Below are positions 61,701-64,000 of a stretch of 64,000 nucleotides of DNA, one piece after another. The DNA lies in contig JAKSID010000011.1 in assembly GCA_024399035.1 (NCBI GenBank), forward strand, positions 1 to 64,000. The letters run 5' to 3'. The notes under the pieces are model-generated. The model made no database searches. It was not told the DNA's origin and saw only the letters and a program-made list of their open reading frames with translations. The first letter of the stretch is position 1; every line of letters starts with the position of its first letter. The position numbers and the translations under genes were made by a program. The stretch comes from Fibrobacter sp. (GTDB taxonomy: Bacteria > Fibrobacterota > Fibrobacteria > Fibrobacterales > Fibrobacteraceae).

Positions 61701-61830
61701 TGACCGCGATCCGGGCAGCAAGACCACACCGTCGCATGTGTACATCAAACGCTGCGAAGCCTACAAGATCAAGCCCCCCGTCGCCGAAGGCGAAGTCTGG
61801 GACGGCGTGTTCACTGCTACTGAGAAATAA
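58768..61830 (+). CDS. CHASE2-sensor adenylate cyclase, class III
   Basis: 1020 residues. A transmembrane helix (about 12-31) is followed by a very large extracytoplasmic CHASE2 region (SILIVDIDEPALAKLGNY ... IGFDILFKNADF ... NAYPDNDGTVRRVSMLYRF), with an extra acidic insert at about 370-460. Three transmembrane helices (about 630-705) lead to a class III cyclase domain (about 735-930): metal Asp in TAYFTDIASFSTF and GDAIIAFFGAP, adenine-type Lys in DKYEGD, transition-state Asn/Arg in DAVNLAARLESA. A short TPR-like tail follows. It should make cAMP in response to a periplasmic signal. Divergent from ftsK. Confidence 0.92.
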   Translation: MSVKLSKKTKKVIAGFVVSAIVVFLIIIFGNTQNMITATTRNSAESLENLFYDLFFKVATGVEDNIGANDKIKTSGNYDPSILIVDIDEPALAKLGNYNEWDRSIHANVVNHLNEGGAAAIGFDILFKNADFGKQKAGQVMSLLNEVEPDKSWDSLYPEILSTYNYDSMLVDAVKRSGNVIVCDMFDEAKSYKHESQWRPLSSEKRALDVGFKSVIYNEQADSINNIEPKDLLDNVFPELAQAGQFVGSVNAYPDNDGTVRRVSMLYRFPNPFLEPTADPSLEEIGRIDSSRIYSTMSLMTILHLFHQKPENVEIKMGKYINVGKPFGIYRDSAGGYHTTYPHFSYPMFLSLRERLKEKKFQKKAIDDFMDISSKIIATKGKDSTVTFEIFEGQMLTKSVSDLIRKMDVSILDSIEKGESKDMGNGISIKIDEEEATGDRFIFEDTEEEEEFVITPYVIKAVHFFEDSLQKMPVGKPALLSLDLDLRFDKPTKKWHATQVILSDAVIRDIESTDELQIQHLQPGEELRFGPEKHIPIDRFGRYQVRYRGRYNTTEALRTFQHLSYYDVYKGRVDPIFYQGKIFILGSAAAALFDFVPGPHEENYPAVLIHATIIKNILEDDYIVTLGERYQQLIIVLLALLCVILGLFLKSYFSISISIVLMVIYTFIAYRYFESGLYIGVSKQILAILLTNITALVVQFYFENKEKSFINNAFKQYISPELIDAMVNNEIMPTLGGEKSNITAYFTDIASFSTFSEKIGDPSKLVELLNEYLTAMTDTLLTNKGTLDKYEGDAIIAFFGAPMPLENHALSACYSAVGMQRKLKELRKKWASEGDKWPKVVHDMHMRIGINSGEIVTGNMGSTMRKNYTMMGDAVNLAARLESAAKQYGAYIQISEDTQKHLEEGRFIYRSLDTVRVVGKSQPVKTFELLEKSKCDNAEQLHKLVAIWEHARQSYLEMKWDEAIELFTQCLDLEPHHPDRDPGSKTTPSHVYIKRCEAYKIKPPVAEGEVWDGVFTATEK

Positions 61831-61872
61831 GATGCAAAGGGGCTACCACACGTCCACATAGTGGATAATTCT

Positions 61873-61988
61873 CACTAAGGGCTAAAGCCCTAAGTGTTCA
61901 TTTACCTTTGGAATCCCCACTCACAAAAGTCCGCGCTAAAAGCCCGGGCTTTTTCTCGTGTCTGAGGGCGAGTAAACTCGCTCCTCAG
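61873..61988. repeat. Hairpins after the cyclase gene
   Basis: CACTAAGGGC / GCCCTAAGTG (61873-61896, one mismatch) and CTGAGG-GCGAG / CTCGC-T-CCTCAG (61962-61988), with AAAGCCCGGGCTTT between them. None has a classical T-run except the middle one (GGGCTTTTTC), which may end the cyclase transcript. No gene is seen in 61831-62066. Confidence 0.5.
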
Positions 61989-62017
61989 GGGGCCCCTACC
62001 CCTTAATTCATATAAAA

Positions 62018-62053
62018 GAAAAGTCCGTGCAGTTATTGCACGGACTTTTTTAG
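62018..62053 (-). terminator. Terminator of the folK-dck-panC operon
   Basis: AAGTCCGTGC / GCACGGACTT, a 10-bp perfect stem. T-rich flanks on both strands. Confidence 0.9.
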
Positions 62054-62066
62054 GCCAATGACCCGT

Positions 62067-62921
62067 TTAATTCAATTCGATGTTGTCGATCAAACGGGTC
62101 TTGCCGAAGAATGCGGCAACCAGAATCACGGCCTTGTCATCGGCAGCAAGCATTCCTGCAGTGAACTTTTGCAAGGTCTTCTGACTTACGACTTCTACGA
62201 ACTGCACCTGGCCGCGGTTTGCCAAGATAGACTTTACCACTGCGTCGCGGATTTTAACCACGCTACGCTCGCCAGCATCGTAGGCTTCCTTAGCCTGCTT
62301 AAGGCCAAGGCTAATGCCCCGGGAACGAGCCTTTTCTTCGTCGGTCAGATATTCGTTACGGCTAGAAAGAGCAAGTCCGGATTCTTCACGAACAATCTTG
62401 ACGCGATGAATCTGGATATCAAAGCAAAGGTCCTTCACCATACGTTCGATAAGGAACACCTGCTGGTAATCCTTTTCGCCGAAGTAGGCGTGATCGGCAC
62501 CAGAAATCAAGAACAGTTTAGAAACAACAGTCAGAACACCGCGGAAATGGCCCGGGCGGTAAGCACCGCAGTACAGGCTTTCCAGGGCTTCGTCGCGCAC
62601 CATTGTCAAAGGGTCTCCATCAGGATACATTTCTTCGACAGACGGTGCAAATACAAAGTCGGCGCCAATGGATTCAGCCAGTTTGGCATCGGCCTCGAGA
62701 CGCTTGGGATACTTATCCAAGTCTTCGTTCTTGCCAAACTGAATGGGATTCAAGAATACGCTAACAACAGTGACATCACATTCATCCACAGAAGCCTTGA
62801 TCAAAGCGCCATGACCAGCATGGAGAGCGCCCATGGTCGGAACGAGACCGATAGACTTACCCTGCTTGGCAAGCGGCTTCAAAGCCTGACGGAGAGAATC
62901 GATTGTCTTAATGATTTGCAT
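62067..62921 (-). CDS. panC: Pantothenate synthetase
   Basis: 284 residues. Joins pantoate and beta-alanine with ATP. SIGLVPTMGALHAGHGALIKAS is the HxGH ATP site (here HAGH), then NPIQFGKNEDLDKYPK, GAYRPGHFRGVLTVVSKLF, FGEKDYQQVFLI (KDYQQ) and SSRNEYL (a KMSKS-equivalent). The start overlaps the upstream kinase stop by one base. Confidence 0.97.
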   Translation of the reverse strand: MQIIKTIDSLRQALKPLAKQGKSIGLVPTMGALHAGHGALIKASVDECDVTVVSVFLNPIQFGKNEDLDKYPKRLEADAKLAESIGADFVFAPSVEEMYPDGDPLTMVRDEALESLYCGAYRPGHFRGVLTVVSKLFLISGADHAYFGEKDYQQVFLIERMVKDLCFDIQIHRVKIVREESGLALSSRNEYLTDEEKARSRGISLGLKQAKEAYDAGERSVVKIRDAVVKSILANRGQVQFVEVVSQKTLQKFTAGMLAADDKAVILVAAFFGKTRLIDNIELN

Positions 62922-63571
62922 TATTTACCTTCTGGAACAAAATAAGTCGTTTGCGTCGGGCAGGCTGCAATAGCATCCAACACGAGCTTCAGATGATCTT
63001 CGTTGTGGACAAAGTCGATATTGTCGGTATTGATAACCAGCACCGGGCAATAGGGATAATTCCAGAAATGATGATCATATCTGTCCATCAAGGCCTGCAA
63101 GTAGGAGCCCTCGATGGATTTTTCCATGGAACGACCACGACCATGGATACGGTTTAAAAGGGTCGGTACGCTGGCCTGCAAGTACACGACCAAGTCAGGA
63201 TGAGGAATATCCTTGTTAAGCGTTGTTGCCACCTGTTCGTACATGGCGTATTCGCTTTCCTGTAAATTCTGGGCAGCAAAGATCTGGTCTTTGTCGTAGG
63301 TATAGTCACTGACAAGCAGGTCGTGGAACAGGTCGCTCTGGAGGGCGGAGTTCTGCAGCTGCTTGTGGCGATCCAGCAAGAAGAACAGCTGGGTCTGGAA
63401 GGCGTAGGCTTCCTTGTTCTGATAGAACTTTTCCAAGAAGGGATTCTCGGCAAAGTTTTCTTCGATGAACATGGCTTTCCATCGCTCAGAGATAATCTTA
63501 GCGAGGGTTGTCTTGCCAACACCGATAACACCTTCAATGGCTAAAAAATGAACGCCTTTTTCAGTCAACAT
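62921..63571 (-). CDS. Deoxynucleoside kinase
   Basis: 216 residues of the dNK family (dAdo/dGuo kinase type). P-loop EGVIGVGKTTLAK (about 13-25), the ENFAENPFLEKFY motif, SDYTYDKDQIFAAQNL (the DR(S/Y) region appears as SDYTYDK) and the lid RGRSMEKSI. It phosphorylates deoxynucleosides for salvage. Folate (folK), nucleoside kinase and panC are co-transcribed. A known arrangement in Bacteroidetes is folK next to such a kinase. Confidence 0.9.
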   Translation of the reverse strand: MLTEKGVHFLAIEGVIGVGKTTLAKIISERWKAMFIEENFAENPFLEKFYQNKEAYAFQTQLFFLLDRHKQLQNSALQSDLFHDLLVSDYTYDKDQIFAAQNLQESEYAMYEQVATTLNKDIPHPDLVVYLQASVPTLLNRIHGRGRSMEKSIEGSYLQALMDRYDHHFWNYPYCPVLVINTDNIDFVHNEDHLKLVLDAIAACPTQTTYFVPEGK

Positions 63572-63572
63572 A

Positions 63573-64000
63573 TTAAGGTTCCTCCGAGGTTACGACGCGG
63601 AACGGAATCTTCGCCTCCTTGGCGAGGAGATTTGCCAACATATCCTTGACCTGAAGCCCCATCTGAGGATCAACCCACTCGGGCGCCACATCGTTCAGGG
63701 GAACAAGGACAAATTGACGATTAACAATCTGCGGATGCGGAAGATTAGGCGTGCCCGTACGCATTTCCTTGCCGAAATACAGCAAGTCCAGATCGATTTC
63801 CCTGGAATTCCAATGTCCACGAGGCTTACGGCCCAACACCAGCTCAGCACCCTTCAAATAGTTCAGCAAACGTGTAGGTGAACCAGAATACCAGAAAGTC
63901 ACTACCTGGTTCAAATAAGGGCCCTGGCCTTCCGGACCAACCGGAGGGGTCTCGTAAATAGGGCTTTCTTTCCAGCCGCCAGCAGAAACCTTGCGAAGCA
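63573..64000 (-). CDS. folK: HPPK (folate pyrophosphokinase), 5' end outside the window
   Basis: Open from the right edge; about 142 C-terminal residues are present. The visible start reads ESPIYETPPVGPEGQGPYLN, then RLLNYLKGAELVLGRK, RGHWNSREIDLDLLYFG (the catalytic DxDLLxxG motif) and LPHPQIVNRQFVLVPLNDVAP. Transfers pyrophosphate from ATP to 6-hydroxymethyl-dihydropterin. The stop is 1 bp from the kinase start. The missing part is roughly the first 20-30 residues. Confidence 0.95.
   Translation of the reverse strand, partial: LRKVSAGGWKESPIYETPPVGPEGQGPYLNQVVTFWYSGSPTRLLNYLKGAELVLGRKPRGHWNSREIDLDLLYFGKEMRTGTPNLPHPQIVNRQFVLVPLNDVAPEWVDPQMGLQVKDMLANLLAKEAKIPFRVVTSEEP

Overview
The window is most likely from a Fibrobacter-type bacterium (phylum Fibrobacterota, FCB group). 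The clues are two proteins with the Fibrobacter major-paralogue (FISUMP, Fib_succ_major) domain, a poly-serine-linked lipoprotein glycanase (GH53), a cytoplasmic GH8 xylo-oligosaccharidase, an outer-membrane LptD, and promoter boxes resembling the TAnnTTTG type of the related Bacteroidetes. Nearly all of the sequence is compact chromosomal housekeeping DNA. It has short operons on both strands and many simple hairpin terminators, and I see no phage, integron or insertion sequence.

Layout: 0.1-7.3 kb holds a receiver-like protein, GTPase TypA, two FISUMP proteins, a radical SAM protein, a thioredoxin-reductase-like flavoprotein and the GH8 enzyme. 7.5-10.3 kb has argJ, greA and holA. 10.4-17.5 kb (minus strand) is a type IV pilus alignment and secretin operon (pilM-N-O, an AMIN/PilP fusion, pilQ) preceded by a PilZ gene. 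17.5-20.3 kb is pyrR-pyrB-pyrC', with a catalytically dead dihydroorotase. 20.5-29.7 kb has a cyclophilin, tRNA-Ala, an M23 peptidase, htpG, uppP, a DUF2334 protein, lipoproteins and ribosomal protein L31. 29.9-37.3 kb (minus) runs metX-metW fusion, yicC, lptD, maf, rodZ-like, hisB. 37.3-41.0 kb (minus) runs aroQ, tyrA, a strongly degenerate EPSP-synthase-like gene and nadK. 41-46.9 kb has GH53, a THUMP-like methyltransferase, a CAP lipoprotein, ung, a DUF4321 protein and gatA.

46.9-49.0 kb is the only stretch that looks accessory. It is AT-richer and contains three inverted-repeat pairs with identical 12-18-12 geometry in front of a solitary PD-(D/E)XK-like nuclease gene, then a lone lipoprotein gene. 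From 49 kb the core resumes: a degenerate RNase H-like protein, guaB, TPR and DUF456 proteins, apt, pth, rplY, tRNA-Gln, ispE, ftsK, a CHASE2-adenylate cyclase, panC, a deoxynucleoside kinase and folK (cut by the window edge).

The main observations are: (1) the palindrome array plus nuclease at 47.0-48.1 kb; (2) a TAnnTTTG-like box lying only 4-7 nt before about a dozen start codons that lack Shine-Dalgarno sequences, implying leaderless transcripts; (3) relocation of the AMIN domain from PilQ to a PilP protein through a long charged helix made of 87-bp repeats; (4) two pathway pseudo-enzymes (PyrC' and AroA-like) retained inside biosynthetic operons; (5) a MetX-MetW fusion; (6) a dispersed family of structured intergenic repeats.
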